64,000 nt of DNA, taken from positions 310,001 to 374,000 of the forward strand of contig JAVQMD010000002.1 in the NCBI GenBank assembly GCA_032595675.1, written 5' to 3'. The notes beneath the pieces were generated by a model that saw nothing but the letters and a program-made list of their open reading frames with translations, ran no database searches and had not been told where the DNA came from. This document shows, piece by piece, positions 9,571 to 17,132 of this stretch (within the stretch, counting starts at the first letter, position 1; every line of letters starts with the position of its first letter). The translations under genes were made by a program, and so were the position numbers. Source of the DNA: Candidatus Electrothrix rattekaaiensis (lineage in GTDB: Bacteria; Desulfobacterota; Desulfobulbia; Desulfobulbales; Desulfobulbaceae).

Positions 9571-9796
9571 CCACTCTTTTTATGGAGACGAGAGAAGGTC
9601 GGGCTTGTTTTGAAGCGAGACTGATTTGTTAAGCGGGTATTTTTTTCTCACTCAAGACGGAAAAAAATATTGCGTAGCCTTATAAACAGTGTTACGTATC
9701 TATAAAAAATAATACTCCTCGTTATGGAACATCGTTTTCATGTACGTATAAAAAAGGGGGGAGTTTACAAGGTACAGGAAGAGCAGGTGAAGATTT

Positions 9797-10459
9797 ATGA
9801 ATAATACAAATACACAAGAATGCAAAGAAGTGATCGTTGCCCCGCTTGCTGCGGGGCGTGAGGTTTTAGGACTTGCCGTTGTTATCTGTTGTATCTTCCT
9901 GCTTGCAGGCTTTCGATATACTCAGGTTGCACCGAAAGAAGACATTTCGGAAAAAAAGTCCTATCAGATTAAAGATATTCGCCTGAAGAATCAGGCCCCG
10001 GTTTTATACAGATCCCTGCTTGGTGCTGTGGACAGTATTACCTGGACCTATGAGGCTGCGGGTAATTGGCCGGAGATTTCCGAACTAGAAACCGAATCTC
10101 TCCCGCCTTTTGTCGGCGATTTTTTGCCCGCAGGTCTGCGTGGTTTCTCTTGGGAAATGCATCAGGGCGAAACTTGGGTTGATTATTACGGTTCAAATAA
10201 AAAGGTCGCTCAGCAAGAAAAACAAGGAGCTGATCCTTTGGAGAACAGTTTTATTCTCCGTATCATTGACCTCCGGGCCGGACAATATCCCTACCCGTAT
10301 GTTCAGGATACCCAGGAGGAACGTTTTACCGCCCAGATTTGGATAAATCCACAAATTGTTGATTACTCGGAAGGCCCTCTTGCTGAACGGGGCTGGAAAT
10401 GGGTTGTCAGCGGCAACGCTGCTGTTAACGGAAAAGTTACTGAATCTTCCGGCAGTTGA
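9797..10459 (+). CDS. Hypothetical membrane-anchored protein preceding the metal-uptake operon
   Basis: The protein of 220 residues is not recognised. One hydrophobic segment near residues 22-40 follows a short polar N-terminus, so it is probably anchored in the inner membrane with a ~175-residue periplasmic domain containing many aromatic residues. The separation from the solute-binding gene is 134 nt and is filled by the first copy of a structured repeat. Being co-oriented with the metal ABC genes suggests, but does not prove, a role in metal uptake. Confidence 0.65.
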   Translation: MNNTNTQECKEVIVAPLAAGREVLGLAVVICCIFLLAGFRYTQVAPKEDISEKKSYQIKDIRLKNQAPVLYRSLLGAVDSITWTYEAAGNWPEISELETESLPPFVGDFLPAGLRGFSWEMHQGETWVDYYGSNKKVAQQEKQGADPLENSFILRIIDLRAGQYPYPYVQDTQEERFTAQIWINPQIVDYSEGPLAERGWKWVVSGNAAVNGKVTESSGS

Positions 10460-10486
10460 TACGTCTCTTCTCTGTTAAATTTTTAT

Positions 10487-10565
10487 ATGAAAGTACCGGC
10501 GACTCCTTGGAGTCGCCCGACAAGCTTTCATGCTTTGTTGTCCCGTCCCAGAGGGGCGGGATGGG
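10487..10565 (+). repeat. Structured intergenic repeat, copy 1
   Basis: Outer arms ATGAAAG (10487-10493) and CTTTCAT (10525-10531) enclose an inner hairpin, GGCGACTCC paired with GGAGTCGCC. A second hairpin, CCCGTCCC/GGGGCGGG (10542-10560), follows, then ATGGG. Two further copies lie at 12680-12760 and 12766-12845. It sits just before the metal-binding protein gene, with the start codon about 30 nt downstream. Confidence 0.85.
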
Positions 10566-10593
10566 TGTTATTAAAAAATAGTACAGGTACCAC

Positions 10594-11976
10594 ATGAAAA
10601 AAGTATTGCGCCCTCAATTTGTGTTCCTCTTCAGTCTGGTCTGCTGCCTCGTTTTCTTTTCGATGCAGGCATATGCCCAGGAACAACAATGTCGTTTGAA
10701 TATCGGAGCTTCTCTGCACCCGTATTATTCCTGGACCAAAAATATCGTCGGTGATGAGGTAAATGTGACCTCATTAATCCCTCCGGGCTCGGATCCTCAT
10801 GCCTACCAGCCGATACCGGCTGATATGAAAAAACTGGAAAATCTGGATGCGGTCATTGTCAACGGAGTAGGGCATGATGAATTCATCAAGCCCATGCTCA
10901 AGGCCATTGAAAACGATAAACTGGTGGTTATCGACACCAGTAAAGGACTCCCTCTGATTCCCGTTTTTGGTAAGCATTACGCTTTTGAGGAAAAGGAAAG
11001 CAAGATCTCGTATAACAGCCATACCTATATCTCCATAACCGGGGCGATTCAGCAGATGCAGATGATCGCCAGAAAACTGGGTAGACTCTGTCCGGATCAG
11101 GCTGGTGTATTTGTGAAAAATGTCCGTGCTTATTCTATGAAGCTGCGTAATATGCTCCAGTCCGCGTTAATGCGGGTTGATATGCTCGACCTTAATAGTC
11201 TGCGTATCGCCACAGTCCATGACGGATACTCCTATCTCTTTCAGGAGCTCGGTATTGAGGTCAGTGCGGTGGTGCAGCCAAGACACGGGGTGAAGCCCAG
11301 TGCGCGCCAGTTACAGGATACCATTAAAAGGATTAAGCGTGCCAAGGTGAATGTACTGTTCGGGGAGCTGGATTATGAAAAAAAATACGTAGATATTATT
11401 TATAAGGAGACCGGCTGCCGCCTCTATGCGCTCTCCCATATTTCCAATGGGGAGTACACAAAGGTATTTTTTGAGCAGGCCATGCAGAGAAACATCGACG
11501 CCATTATTGCAGCCCTGACCGAGGTCGCAGGAGGAAGCACTCCGGCAGATATCTCAGGGCAAATGCAGAATAATATGTCGCGGCAGATGCAGAATGCCTC
11601 GCAACAGATGCAAAACTCTGTTCAGGAAAGTCTTAAAAATTCTGTGCCAACAATACAGCAGCAGCAGATGAATGAACGGATGAATCAGCAGGTGCAGGAT
11701 ACCACGAAGCAGATGCAGAAAACTGTGCAAGAACAACTCAAAGATTCCATCCCGACAATGCAGCAGCAGCAGATGAATAAACGGATGAATCAGCAGGTGC
11801 AGGATACCACGAAGCAGATGCAGGGCACCATGCAAGAAAGTCTGCAAAAAACACTGCCTAAAATGCAGCAGCAGCAGATTAAGGATCGTATAAATCAGCA
11901 GGTGCAGGATACGCAGAAAAGCGTGCTGGAAAATCTGTCCCCTGGAGCACAGCAACAGCAGGGTAAGGACCAATAA
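10594..11976 (+). CDS. Metal ABC transporter solute-binding protein (ZnuA/TroA type) with Gln/Met-rich repeat tail
   Basis: This is a cluster A-I (Zn/Mn) binding protein that captures a divalent metal in the periplasm. A signal peptide ends near AYAQ (residue ~29). Likely ligands are H69 (SDPHAYQP), H143 (NSHTYIS), H209 (TVHDGYSYL) and E258/D260 (FGELDYE). The family domain ends near residue 312. About 145 extra residues follow, rich in Gln, Met and Asn and built from 35-residue repeats. No His-rich loop of classical ZnuA is seen, so the metal (zinc or manganese) cannot be assigned. The stop overlaps the ATPase start (TAATG). Confidence 0.88.
   Translation: MKKVLRPQFVFLFSLVCCLVFFSMQAYAQEQQCRLNIGASLHPYYSWTKNIVGDEVNVTSLIPPGSDPHAYQPIPADMKKLENLDAVIVNGVGHDEFIKPMLKAIENDKLVVIDTSKGLPLIPVFGKHYAFEEKESKISYNSHTYISITGAIQQMQMIARKLGRLCPDQAGVFVKNVRAYSMKLRNMLQSALMRVDMLDLNSLRIATVHDGYSYLFQELGIEVSAVVQPRHGVKPSARQLQDTIKRIKRAKVNVLFGELDYEKKYVDIIYKETGCRLYALSHISNGEYTKVFFEQAMQRNIDAIIAALTEVAGGSTPADISGQMQNNMSRQMQNASQQMQNSVQESLKNSVPTIQQQQMNERMNQQVQDTTKQMQKTVQEQLKDSIPTMQQQQMNKRMNQQVQDTTKQMQGTMQESLQKTLPKMQQQQIKDRINQQVQDTQKSVLENLSPGAQQQQGKDQ
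11656..11940 (+). repeat. 105-bp repeats encoding the Gln/Met-rich tail
   Basis: QQQQMN-type units begin at 11656, 11761 and 11866, exactly 105 bp apart, each followed by RMNQQVQDTTKQMQ or a variant. The third unit is partial and diverged. The heptad-like spacing suggests an extended helical or coiled-coil tail. Confidence 0.8.
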
Positions 11977-12683
11977 TGAGCAGTACTGAAAAGCATAATC
12001 TGCTTGAAACAGATAATCTTTCGGTTTCTCTCCGGGGAAACCGAATCCTGGATGATATTAATTTGCAGGTCAAGAAAGGGCATATCCATGCCCTGACTGG
12101 CCCTAACGGAGCTGGCAAGACCACCTTGATACGGAGCGTCATGGGCGGGATGCCCCATAAGGGAACTATCCGTTTCTTTTTCCGAGAAAGTGGTCGGGTC
12201 GGCTATGTGCCGCAGTTTCTGGAGTTTGATCATTCCGTGCCAATCACGGTTTTTGATTTTCTTTTTCTGATGCTGAAAAAGATGCCTGCTTTTTTCGGTC
12301 GCCGGAGGGCAGTGCGGGCGGAGATCGAGGAATTGCTGACTGCGACAGACTGCGCACATCTGATTGATCGCTGTGTAGGCCAGCTTTCCGGCGGGGAGTT
12401 TCGCAGAGTTCTACTGGCTCAGGCACTGAGTCCCAAGCCGGAGCTTCTTCTTCTTGATGAACCTGCCAGTAATATTGACGAAGTCGGTATCCGTCATTTT
12501 GAGGAAATGCTTATCAAGCTGAGAGATGAGCATGGAATTACCATTCTCATGGTCTGCCATAGTATGAACATGATCTCCCGTGTGTGCGATGCGGTTACAG
12601 CGGTCAACCGAACGATTTTTTATGACGGTCCCGCCAAGGGGCTGAATCATTCCGATCTCCTGCAGCAATATACTTTTCTATGA
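11976..12683 (+). CDS. Metal ABC transporter ATP-binding protein (ZnuC type)
   Basis: This 235-residue ATPase is the energising subunit of the Zn/Mn importer. Walker A is GPNGAGKTT, the signature is QLSGGEFRRVLLAQAL, Walker B is LLLLDEPASNID, and the H-loop is MVCHSMNM. It is translationally coupled to the binding-protein gene by a one-base overlap. The stop codon lies within the first arm of the second copy of the structured intergenic repeat, so the repeat starts immediately at the end of the gene. Confidence 0.9.
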   Translation: MSSTEKHNLLETDNLSVSLRGNRILDDINLQVKKGHIHALTGPNGAGKTTLIRSVMGGMPHKGTIRFFFRESGRVGYVPQFLEFDHSVPITVFDFLFLMLKKMPAFFGRRRAVRAEIEELLTATDCAHLIDRCVGQLSGGEFRRVLLAQALSPKPELLLLDEPASNIDEVGIRHFEEMLIKLRDEHGITILMVCHSMNMISRVCDAVTAVNRTIFYDGPAKGLNHSDLLQQYTFL

Positions 12684-12760
12684 AAGGTGTCGGGTAAACC
12701 TCATTCGAGCCGCCCGATAAACTTTCATGTTTTGTTGTTCCACCCGGGGTGGGATGGTGG
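12680..12760 (+). repeat. Structured intergenic repeat, copy 2 (diverged)
   Basis: Arms ATGAAAG (12680-12686, overlapping the ATPase stop) and CTTTCAT (12722-12728) are kept. The inner stem has changed to TCGGG paired with CCCGA. The second hairpin is CCACCC with GGGTGG. The sequence differs from copies 1 and 3 while the pairing is kept. Confidence 0.75.
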
Positions 12761-12765
12761 TTTAT

Positions 12766-12845
12766 GTGAAAGTACCGGGTGACTCTTTGGAGTCGCCTGA
12801 CCAGCTTTCATTTTTTATTGTCCCGGCCCAGGGGGCCGGGATGGG
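12766..12845 (+). repeat. Structured intergenic repeat, copy 3
   Basis: Arms GTGAAAG and CTTTCAT (12805-12811) enclose GGTGACTC/GAGTCGCC, and a second hairpin CCCGGCCC/GGGCCGGG follows, ending in ATGGG at 12845. It is adjacent to copy 2 in direct orientation and lies 57 nt before the permease start. Confidence 0.85.
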
Positions 12846-12901
12846 AATTATATGATAAGCTGTTGTAAAGCTTATTTATCCTCAAGGCTTATCTGGACGA
12901 T

Positions 12902-13795
12902 ATGGACTTTATTTACGATATTTTTAAAAATTGGGCAGTTCAAGGGTATCTGCCCTCAATCTTTGAGCATACCTTCATGATTCGCGGCCTACTGGCCGCC
13001 TTGATTGTCGGTCCGCTGCTCGGGGCTGTCGGTACAGTGGTGGTTACAAAAAAACTCTCTTTCTTTACCCAGACCATCGGCAACGCAGCCATGAGCGGCG
13101 TTGCCATCGGGCTGCTGCTCGGCGAGCCAGTAGACGGCACCTATGCAGGATTGTACGGCTTTTGCCTGATTGTGGCCCTGCTGATGACCTTTGTTAAAAA
13201 TCGGACTCGGCTTGCCAATGATACGATTATCGGGGTGGTGCTGGCTCAGGTGCTGGGCCTCGGTATTATTCTGATGATTGTGGTGACCAGCCAGTTCAAT
13301 ATCCATCAGGTGGAGGGTATTCTCTTTGGTAGCCTGATCACCCTTAACGATCAGGATCTCATTGCCCTGACAGTCGCTTCGTTGGTTGTCGGGATTCTGT
13401 TCGCTTTTAATTTTAACCGATTTATGCTGGCCAGCTTTAACCGTACCTTGGCCAAGGCACGGGGGCTGTCTCCAGTGTTTTTGGAGTATCTCTTTGTTAC
13501 GCTGATGACCATTGTGGTGGTGTCCAGTCTGAAATTGATCGGTGCTCTGCTTGTTCTTGTTTTGATTGTGGTTCCGGCGGCAGGTGCCCAGCTGGTTGCC
13601 CCCAATCTTCGCTGGTTTGTCTGGCTCAGCATCATTTTTTCCACGATGAGTACAGTCTCCGGGCTGCTGTTGTCTGGATTGTTGCCAGTGCCTAGCGGCG
13701 CGGTAATCGCTCTGGTTTCCAGCGCCCTGTTTTACGGCGCTCTGGTTTCTCGACCCTTGCTGTCCAGAAGTGGGCCGAATCAAGGGGAAATATAA
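12902..13795 (+). CDS. Metal ABC transporter permease (ZnuB type)
   Basis: This 297-residue permease has seven or eight predicted membrane segments and the ABC-3 family pattern of Zn/Mn/Fe importers: GPLLGAVGTVVVTKKLSFFTQTIGNAAMSGVAIG near residues 38-71, then GILFGSLITL and the late LKLIGALLVLVLIVVPAAGAQL segment. It is separated from the ATPase by 218 nt occupied by two structured repeats. The next gene starts 36 nt downstream. Confidence 0.9.
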   Translation: MDFIYDIFKNWAVQGYLPSIFEHTFMIRGLLAALIVGPLLGAVGTVVVTKKLSFFTQTIGNAAMSGVAIGLLLGEPVDGTYAGLYGFCLIVALLMTFVKNRTRLANDTIIGVVLAQVLGLGIILMIVVTSQFNIHQVEGILFGSLITLNDQDLIALTVASLVVGILFAFNFNRFMLASFNRTLAKARGLSPVFLEYLFVTLMTIVVVSSLKLIGALLVLVLIVVPAAGAQLVAPNLRWFVWLSIIFSTMSTVSGLLLSGLLPVPSGAVIALVSSALFYGALVSRPLLSRSGPNQGEI

Positions 13796-13831
13796 AAATA
13801 ATCTGTTCCTTAAAAAAGGGGTAATATTATT

Positions 13832-14194
13832 ATGTACAAAATGCAACCCATCAGACAAGCCGCTCTGCTGCTTGCCGCAACCATGCTCTTTTTGTCTTTT
13901 GCTTCTTCTGCCTTTGCCCATGCAACCACCCTCTGGTGCTATGTGGAAAATAATCGGGTCTACGTGGAAGGCTTTTTTATGGGAGGGAGGAAAGTACAGA
14001 ACGGTCATATAGTCGTCGTGAATAATAAGGGCGAAAAGATCCTGGAAGGAACAACCGATAAAGAAGGGAAATTTGATTTCAAAGCACCGTATCAGGGGGA
14101 CATGACCATTCTTCTCAAGGTGGATCAGGCCCATGATACTGATTTTGAGCTGACTGAGCAGGATTTTCTTGATGCAGCAGCTGAAACAGAGTAA
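13832..14194 (+). CDS. Small periplasmic protein with carboxypeptidase-regulatory-like fold, metal-operon associated
   Basis: The 120-residue protein has a signal peptide (hydrophobic residues ~9-27, cleavage after SAFA) and then HATTLWCYVENNRVYVEGFF. This resembles the short Ig/carboxypeptidase-regulatory or DUF4198-like proteins encoded beside nickel, cobalt and zinc transporters, where the mature N-terminal His may bind metal. The phrase GTTDKEGKFDFKAP is typical of that beta-sandwich. It is the last gene of the metal-uptake cluster. The assignment to a metal role is inferred from context. Confidence 0.7.
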   Translation: MYKMQPIRQAALLLAATMLFLSFASSAFAHATTLWCYVENNRVYVEGFFMGGRKVQNGHIVVVNNKGEKILEGTTDKEGKFDFKAPYQGDMTILLKVDQAHDTDFELTEQDFLDAAAETE

Positions 14195-14251
14195 TTTTTA
14201 GCTTTCTTGCAAAGAGTTAAGGAGAATAACATCAACTGTCAGGAGAACGTT

Positions 14252-14608
14252 ATGGAAAAACAGTGTCCCTGCTGTCCAAATGTGACACTCCGCAAAGCCA
14301 TACGCAGAGGGGTGGAGATTGATTATTGCCCTGACTGCAACGGCATATGGCTCGATAACGGAGAGCTGAGTAAAATTGTTACTGAATCTGTGCATGCCTC
14401 GGAAACAGAAAGCAGTCCGCCGGAAATCTCGGTTGAAGCATCAAGGAAATCAGTTTTCAAGTCTTTTTTGAATCTTATGGGATCCACTAAGGATGATGCA
14501 GATAATGGTTTTGATGATGGCTTGAGTGATAATTCCGGTGATGATTCGAGTAATAATTCGAGTAATAATTCGGACAGCGACTTCATCTCCGAATCGAATA
14601 AGTCATGA
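14252..14608 (+). CDS. zf-TFIIB domain protein
   Basis: Two CxxC pairs, CPCCP near residue 5 and YCPDCNGIWLDNGEL near residue 27, match the bacterial zf-TFIIB family, small zinc ribbons of unknown function. The rest is acidic and Ser/Asn-rich (SDNSGDDSSNNSSNNSDSD), probably disordered. ATG 14252 follows AGGAGA, so this start is preferred to the TTG at 14207 in the same frame. It gives 118 residues. Confidence 0.75.
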   Translation: MEKQCPCCPNVTLRKAIRRGVEIDYCPDCNGIWLDNGELSKIVTESVHASETESSPPEISVEASRKSVFKSFLNLMGSTKDDADNGFDDGLSDNSGDDSSNNSSNNSDSDFISESNKS

Positions 14609-15002
14609 TTTTGCGGTAAAGTAGCGGCAAGCCATACCGGCTCGTACAACCGCCCTTTGTCCGGTTAGCTCCGTTTTTTCCTTCCTCGTTTTTTTGTTAC
14701 TTTTCTGTTACGCCGTTTGAAGGCGGGATATTCTTTCCCTGTCTTTAAGCGGCGATTCCTTCCGACTGTATCTCCAAGAGATATCTTCTTTTTCAAAAAA
14801 CATGGAGCTGTCGGCTCTCCCGTGATCCACCACCATTTGCTTTTAAATTGAAATTATAAACAGATCATGTATTCTTATTTTGTCCGTTTCCTGGGGAAGC
14901 GGCATGTCTCTTATTTTTTGTTTTTTTGAGAGATCATAGATAAAAATGAGGCAGCGTAGGTGTTGAAAATAAAAAATATTTTTTATGATTAAGGAGGCTT
15001 TT
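14609..15002. other. 394-nt intergenic region
   Basis: I see no gene here. The last ~60 nt before the small zinc-ribbon gene are AT-rich and hold the near-palindrome ATAAAAAATATTTTTTAT, with an AAGGAGG ribosome site just before 15003. A promoter in this stretch is likely but cannot be placed exactly. Confidence 0.4.
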
Positions 15003-15134
15003 ATGAAAGTAACGGGAGATCGTCCAGGAAAAGGTACCTATATTTGCATGGCCTGCGGGAAAAAAGTTGTTATAGAAAATGATGAAGAGAAATTACCGGT
15101 ATGTCCCAAATGCAGCGGCTCAATGTTCCATTAA
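15003..15134 (+). CDS. 43-residue zinc-ribbon protein
   Basis: This small frame encodes a protein with two CxxC knuckles (YICMACGK and PVCPKCSG), as in rubredoxin-like or zinc-ribbon peptides. A strong AAGGAGG site precedes ATG 15003. The gene ends 23 nt before the hybrid histidine kinase and is on the same strand. No specific function can be given; zinc or iron binding is inferred from the cysteines. Confidence 0.7.
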   Translation: MKVTGDRPGKGTYICMACGKKVVIENDEEKLPVCPKCSGSMFH

Positions 15135-15157
15135 GTATTTTATAGAACGAGTCTTTT

Positions 15158-17080
15158 ATGCAAAAGATACTTATCGTCGATGATAAGGAACAGAACCTGT
15201 TCACGTTGAAAAAGGTTCTGGCTGACCTTGATGTGGAGTTTTTTGAAGCAACGTACGGCAATGATGCCCTCAAGGCAACCCTGCATAATGACTTTGCGCT
15301 GGCAATACTTGATGTCCAGATGCCGGAGATGGACGGCTATGAATTGGCCGAACTCCTCCGTTGCGACCCCAAAACAGAAAATCTCCCTATTATTTTTTTA
15401 TCAGCCGTCTATCATGACGACTACCATGTCTTTAAGGGGTATAACTCTGGAGCGGTTGATTTTATTATTAAACCTTATGAGCCTACGATTCTGCTCAGCA
15501 AGGTGAACTTCTTTTTACAGCTGCACCAACAAAAACTTGCTTTAGAAAAAGCCGTCGAATTGGAAAGAAGTAAGAACTATTTGGAAAACATCCTCTTCTC
15601 CATGACCGACGCCATCTTTGTTATTAATTTTCAAGGTGATATCGAGGTCTGCAATCAAGGGAGTCAGTCTCTTGTTGGCTATGAGCAGGACGAGATGGTT
15701 GGTCAGCCCTTGCAAACATTTCTTACAAAGGAAGACTGCACGATCTGGATGCAGGAACTTGTCTCAGATGAAGAAGTAACCCCCTTACAAAATCTAGAAA
15801 CTTCATTGCAAACTGCGTACGATGAGAGGATTCCGGTCCTTGCTTCTGCATCGCCCATTCGTGACGAGGAAGGAGGATTACACGGAGCGGTCTTTGTTTT
15901 GAGGGATCTGCGGGAGCGTAAGAAGCTCGAAGAGCAGGTCTATCGTTCCAAGCGAATGGAATCCATAGGCCTGATGGCCGGTGGGGTGGCTCATGATTTG
16001 AATAATCTCCTAGCCGGGATTATCGGATATCCTGAACTGCTTCTGAAAACCCTGCCCGAAAACAGCAACCTCCGCGAACCGCTCGAAGCTATTTTGGAAT
16101 CCGGCCAACGGGCAGCAATGGTGGTCGCCGATCTCTTAACCGTAGCTCGTGGTGTTGCTATTGCTAAAGAGGTTCGTAGTCTCAATCTGTTGGCGAAGGA
16201 ATACCTTACTTCCCCGGAACACAAAAAACTCGATACCCTGTATCCTGAAATTTCGTTTGAGCATCGACTTGAGGCGACGCGGGCTGGCATTTTTTGCTCC
16301 CCGATCCATATTAAAAAATGCCTCATGAATTTGATAACCAATGCTGCCGAAGCTGTTGTCAGCAATGGTACCATCAATATTACCACCCATAATACGCAGG
16401 TTGACGAGATCAAGGCTCTAGGATATGAAATAGCCGAAGGGGAATACATAGTTCTTTGCGTAGAAGATACTGGTTCCGGCATTTCAGAAAAAGATCTGCA
16501 ACATATCTTTGAGCCTTTTTATACCAAGAAGTCTATGGGGCGAAGCGGTACGGGCCTGGGATTAACAGTGGTCTGGAATACAGTCCAAGATCATGAAAGC
16601 AAAATATTCGTTACCAGCGACGAGAAAGGAACCTGTTTTCAAATTTATTTTCCGGTGAGCAAAGAAAAAGTTGTTGTGATAGAGGAGAGCCGCGAACAGG
16701 AAAAAAGAGCTGAGCTGAGCAGGACCATTCTGATTGTAGATGATGAACCGCAATTACGAGATGTTGCCGCTAGGATACTGAAATCAATTGGCTATACGGT
16801 TGCCTCTGTTTGCTCCGGTGAACTGGCGATCAAATATATTTTGGACAAGCCGGTTGATCTTATCGTGATTGATATGCAGATGGAGCCGGGCATGAACGGG
16901 TATGAGACCTATTACGAAATCAGCAAGATATATCCTGAGCAGAAGGCTATCATTGTCAGTGGATTTTCCGACAGTGCAAATGTGAAGGCCGCCTTGAAGC
17001 TGGGAGCAAACGGCTTTATCAAAAAACCATACTCTCTTGATCAGCTCGGGAGAGCGGTGAAAGAGGCTTTGCGTAGCTGA
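15158..17080 (+). CDS. Hybrid sensor histidine kinase (REC-PAS-HisKA-HATPase-REC)
   Basis: The 640-residue protein lacks membrane segments, so it is cytoplasmic. Residues 1-118 are a receiver domain (D8-D9, phospho-acceptor D52, K105). A PAS domain spans ~140-255, HisKA holds the phosphorylated H279 in GGVAHDLNNLLAG, and HATPase shows the G1/G2 boxes (EDTGSGISEKD and SGTGLGLTVV). A second receiver begins near 524 (TILIVDDEPQL, with IVIDMQMEPGMNGYE). It would take input at the first receiver and PAS domain and pass phosphate to the second receiver. No DNA-binding output is present and the partner is unknown. Confidence 0.92.
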   Translation: MQKILIVDDKEQNLFTLKKVLADLDVEFFEATYGNDALKATLHNDFALAILDVQMPEMDGYELAELLRCDPKTENLPIIFLSAVYHDDYHVFKGYNSGAVDFIIKPYEPTILLSKVNFFLQLHQQKLALEKAVELERSKNYLENILFSMTDAIFVINFQGDIEVCNQGSQSLVGYEQDEMVGQPLQTFLTKEDCTIWMQELVSDEEVTPLQNLETSLQTAYDERIPVLASASPIRDEEGGLHGAVFVLRDLRERKKLEEQVYRSKRMESIGLMAGGVAHDLNNLLAGIIGYPELLLKTLPENSNLREPLEAILESGQRAAMVVADLLTVARGVAIAKEVRSLNLLAKEYLTSPEHKKLDTLYPEISFEHRLEATRAGIFCSPIHIKKCLMNLITNAAEAVVSNGTINITTHNTQVDEIKALGYEIAEGEYIVLCVEDTGSGISEKDLQHIFEPFYTKKSMGRSGTGLGLTVVWNTVQDHESKIFVTSDEKGTCFQIYFPVSKEKVVVIEESREQEKRAELSRTILIVDDEPQLRDVAARILKSIGYTVASVCSGELAIKYILDKPVDLIVIDMQMEPGMNGYETYYEISKIYPEQKAIIVSGFSDSANVKAALKLGANGFIKKPYSLDQLGRAVKEALRS

Positions 17081-17132
17081 CGCAGGTAGCTGCTCTTTGG
17101 AAAAATTGATCAATCTTTAACAACGTAAAACC

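Noticed and set aside
11554-11973. Leu/His-rich minus-strand frame
   Set aside because: It is the complement of the Gln/Met repeat tail of the binding protein.
12989-14134. 381-codon minus-strand frame rich in His, Gln and Asn opposite the permease gene
   Set aside because: It is antisense to a clear membrane protein; the composition is what complementing hydrophobic codons gives.
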